From SZUA-430 sp964647355 (GTDB lineage: Bacteria; Pseudomonadota; Alphaproteobacteria; Micropepsales; Micropepsaceae), in contig CAZYGK010000028.1 of the NCBI GenBank assembly GCA_964647355.1, forward strand, positions 1 through 33,752: a DNA stretch of 33,752 nucleotides. Direction: 5' to 3'. The notes under the pieces are model-generated. The model made no database searches. It was not told the DNA's origin and saw only the letters and a list, made by a program, of their open reading frames with translations. Position numbers and translations under genes: made by a program. Each line of letters begins with the position of its first letter. Position 1 is the stretch's first letter. Positions 23,437 through 31,596 of the stretch are shown piece by piece.

Positions 23437-24216
23437 ATGATCAGGGCCGGGATTGGCGGGTGGAACTTTGCCGAGTGGCGGGGGACGTTTTATCCGAAGG
23501 GGCACCCGCAGGCGAAAGAGCTCGACTACGCGTCCCGCGTGCTGACGTCGATCGAGATCAACGGGACATTCTACAAGACGCCGTCGGCAGAGACGTTCTC
23601 GAAGTGGGCAGCGGAGGTGCCGGACGGGTTCGTGTTCTCTGTCAAGGGGCCGATGTCGGTGGTGGGAAAGGGGGTGCTCGCCGAGACGGGGCCGGCGCTC
23701 GATAAGTTCTTCGCGAGCGGTGTGCTGGGGATGGGGGACCGGCTTGGGCCGCTCTTCTGGCAGTTCATGCCCGCCAAGAAGTTCGACCCGAAGGATGTCG
23801 AGGCGTTCTTCAAGATGCTGCCCAAAGAGGTTAAGGGGCGGAAGCTGCGGCATGCGGTCGAGGCGCGGCATGCGACGTTTGCCGTGCCCGAGTTCGTGGA
23901 GCTTGCGCGGGCCCATGGCGTGTCGGTCGTTCTGGTCGACAGCGACAAGCACACGTTGATCGCCGACCCAACGAGCGACTTCATGTATCTGAGACTGCAG
24001 CGGACCCAGGAGAAGATCGCGACGGGGTACAAGCCCGGCGACATCAAAGCGTGGGCGGCTCGCGCGAAGACGTGGGATGCGGGCGGGGTGCCCGACGATC
24101 TGCCGCTGATCGGCAAGAAGCCTGCAAAAGCGAAGCGGGATGTCTTCGTCTACTTCATTTCGGGTGCGAAGGTGCGTGCGCCAGCGGCGGCGCAGGCTTT
24201 CATAAAAGAGATTTGA
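23437..24216 (+). CDS. DUF72 (YecE-like) family protein
   Basis: A 259-residue DUF72 protein with a predicted TIM-barrel fold. The family pattern is clear: RAGIGGWNFAEWRGTFYP at the N-terminus, SIEINGTFYKTPSAETF, FVFSVKGPMSVV, GPLFWQFMP, HAVEARHATF and FMYLRLQRTQ, with a C-terminal VFVYFISG in place of the usual YVYFNN. The ATG used is preceded by GGAGG at six bases; in-frame codons further upstream encode a segment unlike the family. Its biochemical role is unknown in most bacteria. It is convergent with the zinc-ribbon gene, their stops three bases apart. Confidence 0.9.
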   Translation: MIRAGIGGWNFAEWRGTFYPKGHPQAKELDYASRVLTSIEINGTFYKTPSAETFSKWAAEVPDGFVFSVKGPMSVVGKGVLAETGPALDKFFASGVLGMGDRLGPLFWQFMPAKKFDPKDVEAFFKMLPKEVKGRKLRHAVEARHATFAVPEFVELARAHGVSVVLVDSDKHTLIADPTSDFMYLRLQRTQEKIATGYKPGDIKAWAARAKTWDAGGVPDDLPLIGKKPAKAKRDVFVYFISGAKVRAPAAAQAFIKEI

Positions 24217-24219
24217 GTG

Positions 24220-24492
24220 TCAGGAGCGCTTCCACCGCTCCAGCTTCGGGATATTGCTCGAGAGTAGTTTCGCCACGAAGCCCGGCACACCAAACTCTTT
24301 GAGTTTGCCCTGCACGCGCGCCTGCATTTGTTCCAGGGTGAGGTCGGGGTAGGTGAACTTTCCGTCTTGATAGCAGTGCGAGCAGTAGGTGCCGCTCCTT
24401 TTGCCGTCTGCCTCGGTACCGCCGCCTTTCTCGTCTCGCTTCATCGGCATACCGCACGATTGACAATTCTTGTGGGCTTTCGCGCTCGGCAT
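24220..24492 (-). CDS. Small zinc-ribbon domain protein
   Basis: A 90-residue protein with a two-Cys-pair zinc ribbon near its N-terminus: NCQSCGMPM (about 10-18) and GTYCSHCYQDG (about 34-44), then KFTYPDLTLEQMQARV and a helical, basic end. This matches the putative zinc-ribbon family PF12674, where the ribbon is followed by a short helical tail. The ATG lies nine bases after AAGAAAGG; a TTG two codons earlier is a poorer choice. It is divergent from the PaaX-like regulator across 58 bases and could be its target. The function is unknown. Confidence 0.88.
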   Translation of the reverse strand: MPSAKAHKNCQSCGMPMKRDEKGGGTEADGKRSGTYCSHCYQDGKFTYPDLTLEQMQARVQGKLKEFGVPGFVAKLLSSNIPKLERWKRS

Positions 24493-24514
24493 TGGCAAAT
24501 ACCTTTCTTTCTAG

Positions 24515-24548
24515 TTGCAAATATATGCACTAACGTTTTCAATTGCAA
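24515..24548. promoter_or_regulatory. Paired TTGCAA half-sites in the divergent promoter (possible regulator operator)
   Basis: TTGCAA occurs at 24515-24520 and again at 24543-24548, the latter inside the 10-base palindrome AATTGCAATT that directly precedes the regulator's ATG. The 28-base spacing and AT-rich surroundings differ from the GC-rich neighbours. An operator role is inferred. Confidence 0.4.
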
Positions 24549-24550
24549 TT

Positions 24551-25330
24551 ATGAATCTGCGAACGCGAAGCGAACTTTTTGGCCTGCTTTTGACGGTGGA
24601 GCGGGCTACGGCGCCGCAACTGATTGCGCTTGCGGCGCCGTTGGGCATCTCCGCATCCAACGTAAAGAGCCATCTCAGCCGCTTGGTCGCGGAAGGTATT
24701 GTTCGCCGGGAGGGGGAGGTGCGGCGGGCGGTTTACTCGCTGACCGAGAAACACCAGGCCGTGGTGGAGGGGATCACCGAGCGGCTCAGCGAGGCGCAGC
24801 ACGCTCCTTGGGATGGCTCGTGGTTGTTCTTGGCGATGCGGATGCCGACGGCGCGAGGCGAGCGTGATGCGTTGCGGGCGTCGCTTTGGTTTGACGGTTT
24901 TAGGCCTTGGGGACGGGAGGTCTGGCTTCGGCCGGCTTGGCCAATTCCATGGGCGCTGACGAAGGTGGAGCGCTATGTCGCGCGCGGGGGGTGGTGCGTC
25001 CGGGGCGCGATTGTGGGGACAGTGAGCATTGCGAGCATTCGGTCTCTTTATGCCGTGGAGCGCCTCGATCGCGAGGCACGGAGCGCCGCTTCCATGATAT
25101 CGCGTAAAGTTCGGTCTTTGAGAGAGGATGCCGACGCGTTCGCGGCGCGGCACCAGCTTACGGCTCAGGTTGCCGATATCGTTGCGCGCGATCCCCGGCT
25201 TCCTGCCGAGATTTGGCCTAACCCCCAAGGAATGACAGCGCTCCGTACGGCCTACCGCGGGCTTGCCGCAGCCACGGCGAAGCCCGCGGCGGCATTCGTT
25301 GCGAGCATTGTACAGGTTGCAGATCACTGA
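24551..25330 (+). CDS. PaaX-like winged-helix transcriptional regulator
   Basis: A 259-residue regulator resembling PaaX, the phenylacetyl-CoA-responsive repressor. The N-terminal helix-turn-helix covers about 1-65 (LIALAAPLGISASNVKSHLS, RLVAEGIVRREGEVRRAVYS). The central domain has the family signature WDGSWLFLAMRMP (about 88-100), then LRASLWFDGFRPWGREVWLR. The helical C-terminal part begins near residue 160. The effector and targets are not shown, and no phenylacetate genes are in the window. The ATG has no clear ribosome site and is preceded by an AATTGCAATT palindrome. That arrangement would suit autorepression or a leaderless transcript. An alternative start 12 codons upstream overlaps the operator candidates and is not favoured. 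Confidence 0.85.
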   Translation: MNLRTRSELFGLLLTVERATAPQLIALAAPLGISASNVKSHLSRLVAEGIVRREGEVRRAVYSLTEKHQAVVEGITERLSEAQHAPWDGSWLFLAMRMPTARGERDALRASLWFDGFRPWGREVWLRPAWPIPWALTKVERYVARGGWCVRGAIVGTVSIASIRSLYAVERLDREARSAASMISRKVRSLREDADAFAARHQLTAQVADIVARDPRLPAEIWPNPQGMTALRTAYRGLAAATAKPAAAFVASIVQVADH

Positions 25331-25406
25331 CGGCGAGGGCTGTGGTGCAGGCTCGTTGGAACGCACCGTTCCGCAAGCGAATATGTGCAAAACGCGTCAT
25401 CGTCGA

Positions 25407-25485
25407 AACGATCGTTGAACGATTTCGCGAGTTGAGCGTGTTTGCCACTGCATCGAATTAAGAGGTCGGTAACGCTACACGTGTA
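25407..25485. promoter_or_regulatory. Palindromes and direct repeats upstream of the pilus cluster
   Basis: In the 202-base gap before the pilin gene, AACGAT occurs at 25407-25412 and 25418-25423, 11 bases apart, and forms two overlapping inverted repeats (AACGATCGTT and ATCGTT-G-AACGAT). A separate palindrome TACACGTGTA lies at 25476-25485, 47 bases before the pilin ATG. These may be regulator sites. No sigma-70 hexamers are clear enough to mark. Confidence 0.35.
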
Positions 25486-25532
25486 CCTTTTCGGGCGAGC
25501 CATTCGTAAATGGCGGTGGGAGAAGGGTCACA

Positions 25533-26036
25533 ATGAAAATTTCCAAGAAAAATGCTCTGAAGTTGGCCGGCGCTTTGGTTTGCGCCGCCGTTTTGACGCC
25601 GGTCGCGATTGCAGCGACCACGACGACCACGTTCACGGTCACGGCGACCGTGCTGTCGGTCTGCTCGGTAGCGGCCACGAACCTCGCGTTCGGCAACTAT
25701 GATGCCTCGTCGGGCACGCCGACGGATGCGTCGAGCACGGTGACGGTCACCTGCACGCCGTCCGAAACCTACGACGTCGGTCTTGACGCGGGTACGGGCG
25801 CGGGCGCGACTGTTGCGGTTCGCCGTATGACGAATGGCGCGAACACGCTCGACTACAGCCTCTATCAGAACGCCGGCCGCACGACGGTGTGGGGCGAGAC
25901 GATCGGCACCGACACGCAAGCCGGCACCGGCAACGGCGCGGGTCAGGCCTTCACGGTCTACGGACGTATCCCGGTCGCGCAGTATGTCGCGGCGGGGAAC
26001 TATTCCGACACGATCACGGCAACCGTTACGTATTAA
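25533..26036 (+). CDS. Spore-coat-U domain pilin (CsuA/B-like), probable major subunit
   Basis: A 167-residue exported protein of the spore-coat protein U (SCPU) domain family, the subunit type of Csu-like archaic chaperone-usher pili. A signal peptide (about 1-28, ending VAIA) is followed by a Thr-rich start (TTTTTFTVTATVLSVCSV), which should act as the donor strand. A Cys pair lies in LSVCSV and VTCTPS. The conserved C-terminal segment is GRIPVAQYVAAGNYSDTITA with a terminal VTY. An AATGAAAATT-like AT-rich context precedes the ATG. It is the first gene of a cluster with chaperone, usher and two more SCPU proteins. As the first and most Thr-rich subunit it is probably the main pilin; that is inferred. 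Confidence 0.88.
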   Translation: MKISKKNALKLAGALVCAAVLTPVAIAATTTTTFTVTATVLSVCSVAATNLAFGNYDASSGTPTDASSTVTVTCTPSETYDVGLDAGTGAGATVAVRRMTNGANTLDYSLYQNAGRTTVWGETIGTDTQAGTGNGAGQAFTVYGRIPVAQYVAAGNYSDTITATVTY

Positions 26037-26053
26037 TCAATGAAGGAGTAGCG

Positions 26054-26788
26054 ATGCATCTATCGACTTGGGTGGGTGCATCGCGCCTTTGCGCGGCACT
26101 GGCGGCCGCGCTTTTTTCTTTCGCGCCAGCGCTTGGCGCCAGTCTCGAGGTTGCCCCAACGAAGCTCGTCGTCGACGGGAAAGGGGCAACTACCTTGACC
26201 CTTGCGAACCGCGGGGCCGAGCCCATCATCGTCCAGATCGAAGGGTTCAGCTGGGAGCAGATCGGCGGGGAAGACGTTCTCAAGCCGTCGAAAGACGTTC
26301 TTGTCAGCCCGCCGATGGCGCGCATCGCGCCGGGCGGCAAGCAGACCGTTCGCGTAATGGTCAAGCCCGGCGGCGAGCAGGGCAAGGAGCGCACGTACCG
26401 CATTCTGGCGAGCGAGCTTCCCGATCCGGTCACGAACGATCCGCGCACGATCCGCGTGCTGTTGCAATTCAACATTCCCGTGTTTGCCAGCGCACCGGCC
26501 AAGACGTCGCCGCAGGTTGCTTGGGATGCGAGCGCCGGTGCAAGCGGGCTTGCCCTGAGCGCGCGCAATCTTGGCGCAGCTCACGTGAAGTTCACGAAGC
26601 TCGAACTTGTTTCGTCCACCGGCAAGCGGACCGCCGTCAAGTCCAAGGGCGTTCCCTATGTGCTTGCCGGTTCGACGCGGAACTGGACGATCGGAGGAGC
26701 GTTCGGCGAAGGCGACAAGCTCGTCGTAGAGGCGCGCGCGGACGGTAGCGATGCCTTGATCCGCGAAACGGTCGTTGTGCGCCGGTAG
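26054..26788 (+). CDS. Periplasmic pilus chaperone (CsuC-like)
   Basis: A 244-residue periplasmic chaperone of the PapD fold. The signal peptide covers about 1-25 (ALAAALFSFAPALGA). SLEVAPTKLVVDGKGATTLT opens the first immunoglobulin-like domain. The archaic-type motif RIAPGGKQTVRVMVKPG and RTYRILASELP mark its G1-like strand and the hinge. The second domain covers about 150-244. The ATG is five bases after AAGGAG. It follows the pilin by 17 bases and precedes the usher by three. In Csu-type systems this chaperone donates a strand to each subunit before delivery to the usher, and the order here fits. Confident by fold and context. Confidence 0.9.
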   Translation: MHLSTWVGASRLCAALAAALFSFAPALGASLEVAPTKLVVDGKGATTLTLANRGAEPIIVQIEGFSWEQIGGEDVLKPSKDVLVSPPMARIAPGGKQTVRVMVKPGGEQGKERTYRILASELPDPVTNDPRTIRVLLQFNIPVFASAPAKTSPQVAWDASAGASGLALSARNLGAAHVKFTKLELVSSTGKRTAVKSKGVPYVLAGSTRNWTIGGAFGEGDKLVVEARADGSDALIRETVVVRR

Positions 26789-26791
26789 GCC

Positions 26792-29098
26792 ATGCGCGCG
26801 CTCGCGGTCATACTCGCGCTAGCGCTCTCAACCGCGGTGCCGCAGCTTGCCTTCGCCGATGCATTCGATAGCGCGCAGCGCAATCTTCTGCTCGAGGTTT
26901 GGCTGAACGGCCAGTCGCGGGCGGTGGCCGTGCAGGTGACGGACCGCGGCGGCGACCTTTGGGTCGCGCGCGGCGACTTGGGCGCCATCGGGATCAAGGA
27001 CGTTGCCGATCACGAGTGCAAAGACGGACAGGTGCCGCTGAACAGGATCGCAGGCCTGCGCGTCGCGATCGAGGAAGGCAAACAGCAGCTGCTGGTGACT
27101 GCAGCGGCCGAGCGTTTGGCCACGACCATTCTCGATCTTCGCCGCGGTACGGGCAGTGCCGTGACCGGAACACCGGTTAACGCGCTGGTCGTCGACTACG
27201 ACGCGGTTGTCACCGAGACTGACGTGACGACATCGCTGCGCAAGACGTCGTTCGACGCAGCGTTGGCCGTTTCGGCGTTCACGGAGTTCGGGACGATCTC
27301 GACGACGGGGTTTGCGCATGCCGATGGGGAAGAGCGCAAGCTCGTGCGCCTGGACTCGACTTGGATTTACGACGATCCTAAAGAGCTCCGGCGGCTGACG
27401 GCGGGCGACACAATCTCGGGCGGGACGGTTTGGTCCCGCTCGGTTCGTTTCGGCGGCGTGCAGCTTGCGCGCGATTTTTCGCTGCAGCCGGAACTGGTGA
27501 CGATGCCGATGCCGGACTTTTTCGGCGAAGCGGCTGTACCAGGTTCGCTCGACGTATTCATCGGCGCGTCGAAAGTTGCCAGCGAAGATGTGCCGGCCGG
27601 TCCCTTCGGCGTTCGCGACTTGCCGATCGTTTCCGGCGGCGGGGAAGCGACCGTCGTGGTGCGCGACCTCTTGGGCCGCGAGACGACGCGAACGATCAGC
27701 TTCTTCGGGGACAGCCGGATGCTTGCCGAGGGTTTGACGTCGTACAGCGTTGAAGCGGGTTTTTTGCGCGGATCGTACGGCGAGAAGAGCTTCGAATATG
27801 GCGATGCCCTGGTGTCGGGGACCCTCCGGCACGGGCTTTACGACGAGCTCACCGTCGAAGCGCATGCCGAGGCGACCGAGGATGTCGCGGTCATCGGCGT
27901 CGGCGGGATCGTATCGCTCTTCGATATCGGCACGTTCTCGCTCGCCGGGATGGGCAGCGCGAGCGAGGCGGGGGAGGGTGCGTTCGGTTCCGCATCCGTG
28001 CACGTGGATTTCGGCTCGATCAACCTTTTTGCCGCGATCGACGTTTCGACACCCGCGTTCCGGGATGTGGCGTCGTTCGAGAGTCCGGTGCTTCCGCGCG
28101 AAGCGCTTCGGTTGGGCGGCAGCGTGGAATTCGGCGACTATGGGTCGCTGGCGCTTTCGTTTACGCGTGTCGAGCGTCACGACGAGGAGAAGACTTCGCT
28201 CGCTACCGCAACTTATTCAGTCTCGATGGGTAGCGGTATCACGTTCGGGGTCACAAGCGTCTACAATGCGGAGCGCGACTCGCTGCTCGCGGAGACTTTC
28301 CTGAGTGTGCCGCTTGGCGGCGCAGGGCCGTATGCGACCGCCGCCGTTCGTACGCAGGACGGCGACACAGAGGTTCGCGCGGTGCTCGAGCAACCGATCG
28401 CCAACGACGGTGGCTTCGGCTATCGCGTGCAGGCGGTGCACAACGATGCGCTGACGCTCGACGGTCAGGCGCATTGGCTCGGGCAAAATCTCGCCGTGAA
28501 CGGGCGCGTTGCGACGGCGAAAGGTGACGTGACCGCGCAACTCGGATTGGCGGGCTCGATTGTTGCGGCCGAGGACAGCATGTTCTTTGCCCGCAAGCTC
28601 GACGGGACCTTCGCGCTGGTGGATGCGGGCGAGCCCGGCGTTCGTATCTATCGCGAGAACCGAGAGATTGCGGAGTCGGATGAGAACGGCAAGGCGCTGA
28701 TCACCGGCCTTGTGCCGTTCACACGCAATCGCATTTCGATAGCGCCAGGCGACTACGACATGTCGCGGGTCCTTGCCGTTACCGACGTCGAGGTTGTCCC
28801 CGGGCGCGGCGGTACGGCGGTCAGTCTAGCGCCGGCGAGCCTCAACCCGGTAATGTTGACCGTAACGCTGCCGGACGGCGCATATCCCGAGATCGGTACG
28901 ACGGTGCGTTTCTCCGACGGTTCGCCGTGGATCGTCGGGCATCACGGCGGGCTCTTTGTGGAGAATTTGAAGGTGCCCCTAGAGGCGATCCTGGAGACCA
29001 AGCTTGGGCCCTGCCGCCTCGCGATCGTGGAGATGCCGCCACCGTCGCCCGGAGAGATTCCCCATCTTGAACCGATCGCCTGCTCATGGGTTCAGTGA
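26792..29098 (+). CDS. Outer-membrane pilus usher (FimD/CsuD-like)
   Basis: A 768-residue usher. It has a signal peptide (about 1-23, AVPQLAFA), an N-terminal substrate-binding domain (RNLLLEVWLNGQSRAVAVQV, WVARGDLGAIGIK) and a 24-strand barrel region beginning near residue 125. The family hallmarks RLTAGDTISGG and GVQLARDFSLQPELVTMPMP are present, then PAGPFGVRDLPIVSGGGEA of the plug. The C-terminal domain has GVRIYRENREIAESDENGKA and a final Cys pair (GPCRLAI, IACSWV). The length is a little below classical FimD but usual for archaic ushers. It follows the chaperone by three bases, and its 3' end is followed by two SCPU subunit genes rather than by a longer CsuE-type tip adhesin. Confidence 0.93.
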   Translation: MRALAVILALALSTAVPQLAFADAFDSAQRNLLLEVWLNGQSRAVAVQVTDRGGDLWVARGDLGAIGIKDVADHECKDGQVPLNRIAGLRVAIEEGKQQLLVTAAAERLATTILDLRRGTGSAVTGTPVNALVVDYDAVVTETDVTTSLRKTSFDAALAVSAFTEFGTISTTGFAHADGEERKLVRLDSTWIYDDPKELRRLTAGDTISGGTVWSRSVRFGGVQLARDFSLQPELVTMPMPDFFGEAAVPGSLDVFIGASKVASEDVPAGPFGVRDLPIVSGGGEATVVVRDLLGRETTRTISFFGDSRMLAEGLTSYSVEAGFLRGSYGEKSFEYGDALVSGTLRHGLYDELTVEAHAEATEDVAVIGVGGIVSLFDIGTFSLAGMGSASEAGEGAFGSASVHVDFGSINLFAAIDVSTPAFRDVASFESPVLPREALRLGGSVEFGDYGSLALSFTRVERHDEEKTSLATATYSVSMGSGITFGVTSVYNAERDSLLAETFLSVPLGGAGPYATAAVRTQDGDTEVRAVLEQPIANDGGFGYRVQAVHNDALTLDGQAHWLGQNLAVNGRVATAKGDVTAQLGLAGSIVAAEDSMFFARKLDGTFALVDAGEPGVRIYRENREIAESDENGKALITGLVPFTRNRISIAPGDYDMSRVLAVTDVEVVPGRGGTAVSLAPASLNPVMLTVTLPDGAYPEIGTTVRFSDGSPWIVGHHGGLFVENLKVPLEAILETKLGPCRLAIVEMPPPSPGEIPHLEPIACSWVQ

Positions 29099-29184
29099 CG
29101 GTTGAAAAAGCGTAAATGCACGCGCCTGCCCGGTCGAAATAATGCGGGCGTGTGTGCAATCCCGATGCGGTAGAATCGCTGGCT

Positions 29185-29679
29185 ATGCTTCGGCTTCGCC
29201 ACAGCTACGTTCGTGCCGTTATAGCGTTCGCTACGATCATAGCGGCGGGCTCTGCCCATGGTGCGAGTTGCAACGTGCCGGCTCGGCCCATCCAGGTGAC
29301 CGCGACCAGTCTTAGCTTCGGCAACTACAACGCAACATCGCCCACGGCCAATACAAGCACCATGACGGTGACCGTGCAGTGCGTGAGGCTGGTCGATACG
29401 CTGCCCGCATTTGTAGTGGCTCTGTCGAAGGGCAGTTCGTCGACATATACGCCGCGAACGATGACTTCGGGTGCGAATACGCTGCAGTACAACATTTTCA
29501 ACTCGACGGCGTACACCTCGGTCTGGGGCGACGGTACGGGCGGAACGCAGACGCGATCGTATCCGGGTAGCAGCACGGTCAGGACCGCGACGGGCACCGG
29601 ATACGGCCGCATCCCGGCCGGGCAATATGTTGCCGCGGGTAGCTATACGGATACGATTACTGTGACGGTGACGTACTGA
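29185..29679 (+). CDS. SCPU-domain pilus subunit 2
   Basis: A 164-residue exported SCPU-domain protein. The signal peptide covers about 1-27 (AVIAFATIIAAGSAHG). The Cys pair lies in ASCNVP and VTVQCVR. LSFGNYNATSPTANTSTMTV and GRIPAGQYVAAGSYTDTITV with a terminal VTY match the other two subunits. The ATG has no good ribosome site; a GTG about 11 codons upstream is an alternative. The stop TGA overlaps the ATG of the next gene (TGATG). It lies 86 bases after the usher stop and is clearly related to its downstream neighbour, suggesting a local duplication. It probably encodes a minor or tip-proximal subunit; which one cannot be told. Confidence 0.85.
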   Translation: MLRLRHSYVRAVIAFATIIAAGSAHGASCNVPARPIQVTATSLSFGNYNATSPTANTSTMTVTVQCVRLVDTLPAFVVALSKGSSSTYTPRTMTSGANTLQYNIFNSTAYTSVWGDGTGGTQTRSYPGSSTVRTATGTGYGRIPAGQYVAAGSYTDTITVTVTY

Positions 29680-30167
29680 TGCGGCGGGGGCCGCTCCCTG
29701 CCGTGGGTCTGTTCGCGGCTGCGATGATCGCCGTATGCGATGCTGCTGTGGCGGCACCCAAGTGTAACGGCGGCGGCAATCCAGCGGTCGTCAGTGCTTC
29801 AAGCCTCAACTTCGGCAGTTACAACGCGGCATCTGCGAGCCCCACGGACGCGAATGTGACCGTCGCTGTGTTCTGCGCGTCCATCTTCCGCGAACTTCCG
29901 GCTTTCACAGTTGCCCTGTCGCGAGGCGGCGCGCCGAGCTACACGCCCCGCACGTTGGCGTCAGGAGCGAACACGCTGAACTACAACATCTTCACGACGT
30001 CGGGTTACACGACGATTTGGGGCGATGGCACCGGCGGGACATCGACGCTCGGAAATGGGGGCGGAACGTGGATCGTGCTCTTTACGGGCTTCGGGCGCAT
30101 ACCGGTAGGGCAGTACGTCGCTGCCGGGAGTTATACGGACACCATTACCGTTACAGTGACGTATTAG
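29679..30167 (+). CDS. SCPU-domain pilus subunit 3
   Basis: A 162-residue exported SCPU-domain protein with a signal peptide (about 1-25, LFAAAMIAVCDAAVAA). Cys residues lie in PKCNGG and VAVFCAS. LNFGSYNAASASPTDANVTV and GRIPVGQYVAAGSYTDTITV with a terminal VTY are shared with the preceding subunit. The ATG overlaps the previous stop, so the two are translationally coupled. The middle of the protein carries a Gly/Thr-rich loop (DGTGGTSTLGNGGGTW). It ends the pilus cluster; its stop overlaps the stop of the convergent lpdA. Probably a minor pilin. Confidence 0.85.
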   Translation: MRRGPLPAVGLFAAAMIAVCDAAVAAPKCNGGGNPAVVSASSLNFGSYNAASASPTDANVTVAVFCASIFRELPAFTVALSRGGAPSYTPRTLASGANTLNYNIFTTSGYTTIWGDGTGGTSTLGNGGGTWIVLFTGFGRIPVGQYVAAGSYTDTITVTVTY

Positions 30168-31573
30168 ATGTGTATCGCGTGGCCGAGCGCCTTAAGCGCG
30201 GCTTCGTGGAAGGCTTCGCTTAAGGTCGGGTGGACGTGGATCGTGCCGGCGATGTCTTCGAGGACGGCGCCCATTTCCATGACGGTCGCGAATTCGCCGG
30301 AGAGGTCGGAGATGTGGCTGCCCACGGCTTGGATGCCGAGGACGCGGTGATCGCTTTTTCTCGCGACGACGCGGACGAAGCCGAAATTGTCGGCGGCGTC
30401 CATCGAAAGTGCGCGGCCGTTCGCGGCGAAGGGGAATTGGCCGACGATTGTTTCCTCGCCCGCTTTCGCGGCTTCGGCGGGGGAGAGGCCGCAGCTCACG
30501 ATCTCAGGCTCGGTGAAGCAGACGGCGGCGATTGCGGCGGGGGCGAACTTGCGTTTGTGGCCGGCGATGATTTCGGCGACCATTTCGCCTTGCGTTGCGG
30601 CTTTGTGCTCGAGCATCGGTTCGCCGATGAGGTCGCCGACGGCCCAGACGTTCTTCATCGACGTGCGGCACTGATCGTCGACTTTGACAAAGCGGCCGGC
30701 CATATCGACGGCCATGTTCTCGAGGCCCCAGCCAGCCGTGTTCGGTTTGCGGCCGACGGTGACGAGGATCTTGTCGGCGGGCAGCGACTGCGTTTTGCCG
30801 TCGGCGGTTTCGACGATGAGGGCGGTGTTCTTACCCGTTTCGGCGGTCTTCGCTTTGGCGCCAAGCAGGACGGTGACGCCGTGCTTGTCGAGCCAGCGCT
30901 TCACCGGCGTCGTGAGATCAGTGTCGTAGAGGGGAAGGATGTTCTTCTCGGCTTCGACGATCGTGACGGCGGAGCCAAGCTTCGCGAAAGCGATGCCGAG
31001 TTCGAGGCCGATATAGCCCGCGCCCACGACGACGAGCTTTTCGGGGAGCTTGTCGAGCAGCAGCGCTTCGGTCGAGGAGATGACCGGGCCGCCGAACGGG
31101 ATCGTCGGGATTTGCACGGGAAGCGAGCCGGTTGCGAGCAGCACGTGCTCGGCGGTGATCGTGACGGGGCCGGCGGCGCTGTCGACGGTGCAGGTTTTGC
31201 CGTCTTGGAACTTTGCCCAGCCGTTCACGACTTTGACCTTTGCGCGCTTGAGCAGGCCGGTGACGCCGGTGTTGAGGCGCGTGACGATGCCTTCCTTCCA
31301 CTTCACCGTTTCGGCGAGGTCGAGCTTCGGCGCGGCGGTGAGTTTGATGCCGTGCAGGCCCTTGTCGGCAGCGCGGCGCATGGACTCGTATTCGCCCGCG
31401 GCGTGGATGATCGCCTTCGAGGGGATGCAGCCGCGGATCAGGCAGGTGCCGCCAAGGCGGTCGGTCTCGACGAGGACTGTGTCGATCCCGAGCTGGCCCG
31501 CGCGGATCGCAGCAACGTAACCGCCGGGGCCGCCGCCGACGACGAGGAGTTTCGGTTTCAGGTGTTCGGTCAT
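30164..31573 (-). CDS. lpdA: Dihydrolipoyl dehydrogenase (E3 of the bkd complex)
   Basis: A 469-residue flavoprotein disulfide reductase that reoxidises lipoamide with NAD. The FAD-binding GGGPGGYVAAI is at 13-23. The redox-active Cys44 and Cys49 are in GGTCLIRGCIPSK; LIR replaces the more usual LNV. The second Rossmann motif is VVGAGYIGLELGIAFAKLG. The catalytic His448 and Glu453 are in HVHPTLSEAFHEAA. The start MTEHLKPK is chosen because the in-frame extension upstream comes from the repeat element. It is the third gene of the E1-beta, E2, E3 series and is separated from E2 by copy B of the interspersed repeat. Dedicated E3 genes are common with branched-chain oxoacid dehydrogenases. Confidence 0.94.
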   Translation of the reverse strand: MTEHLKPKLLVVGGGPGGYVAAIRAGQLGIDTVLVETDRLGGTCLIRGCIPSKAIIHAAGEYESMRRAADKGLHGIKLTAAPKLDLAETVKWKEGIVTRLNTGVTGLLKRAKVKVVNGWAKFQDGKTCTVDSAAGPVTITAEHVLLATGSLPVQIPTIPFGGPVISSTEALLLDKLPEKLVVVGAGYIGLELGIAFAKLGSAVTIVEAEKNILPLYDTDLTTPVKRWLDKHGVTVLLGAKAKTAETGKNTALIVETADGKTQSLPADKILVTVGRKPNTAGWGLENMAVDMAGRFVKVDDQCRTSMKNVWAVGDLIGEPMLEHKAATQGEMVAEIIAGHKRKFAPAAIAAVCFTEPEIVSCGLSPAEAAKAGEETIVGQFPFAANGRALSMDAADNFGFVRVVARKSDHRVLGIQAVGSHISDLSGEFATVMEMGAVLEDIAGTIHVHPTLSEAFHEAALKALGHAIHI

Positions 31574-31596
31574 GAGAGTGCCTTCGAAATAGCAGC

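Noticed and set aside
24220..25330. Zinc-ribbon and PaaX-like genes as a toxin-antitoxin pair
   Set aside because: They are divergent, not cotranscribed, and neither protein resembles a known toxin or antitoxin.
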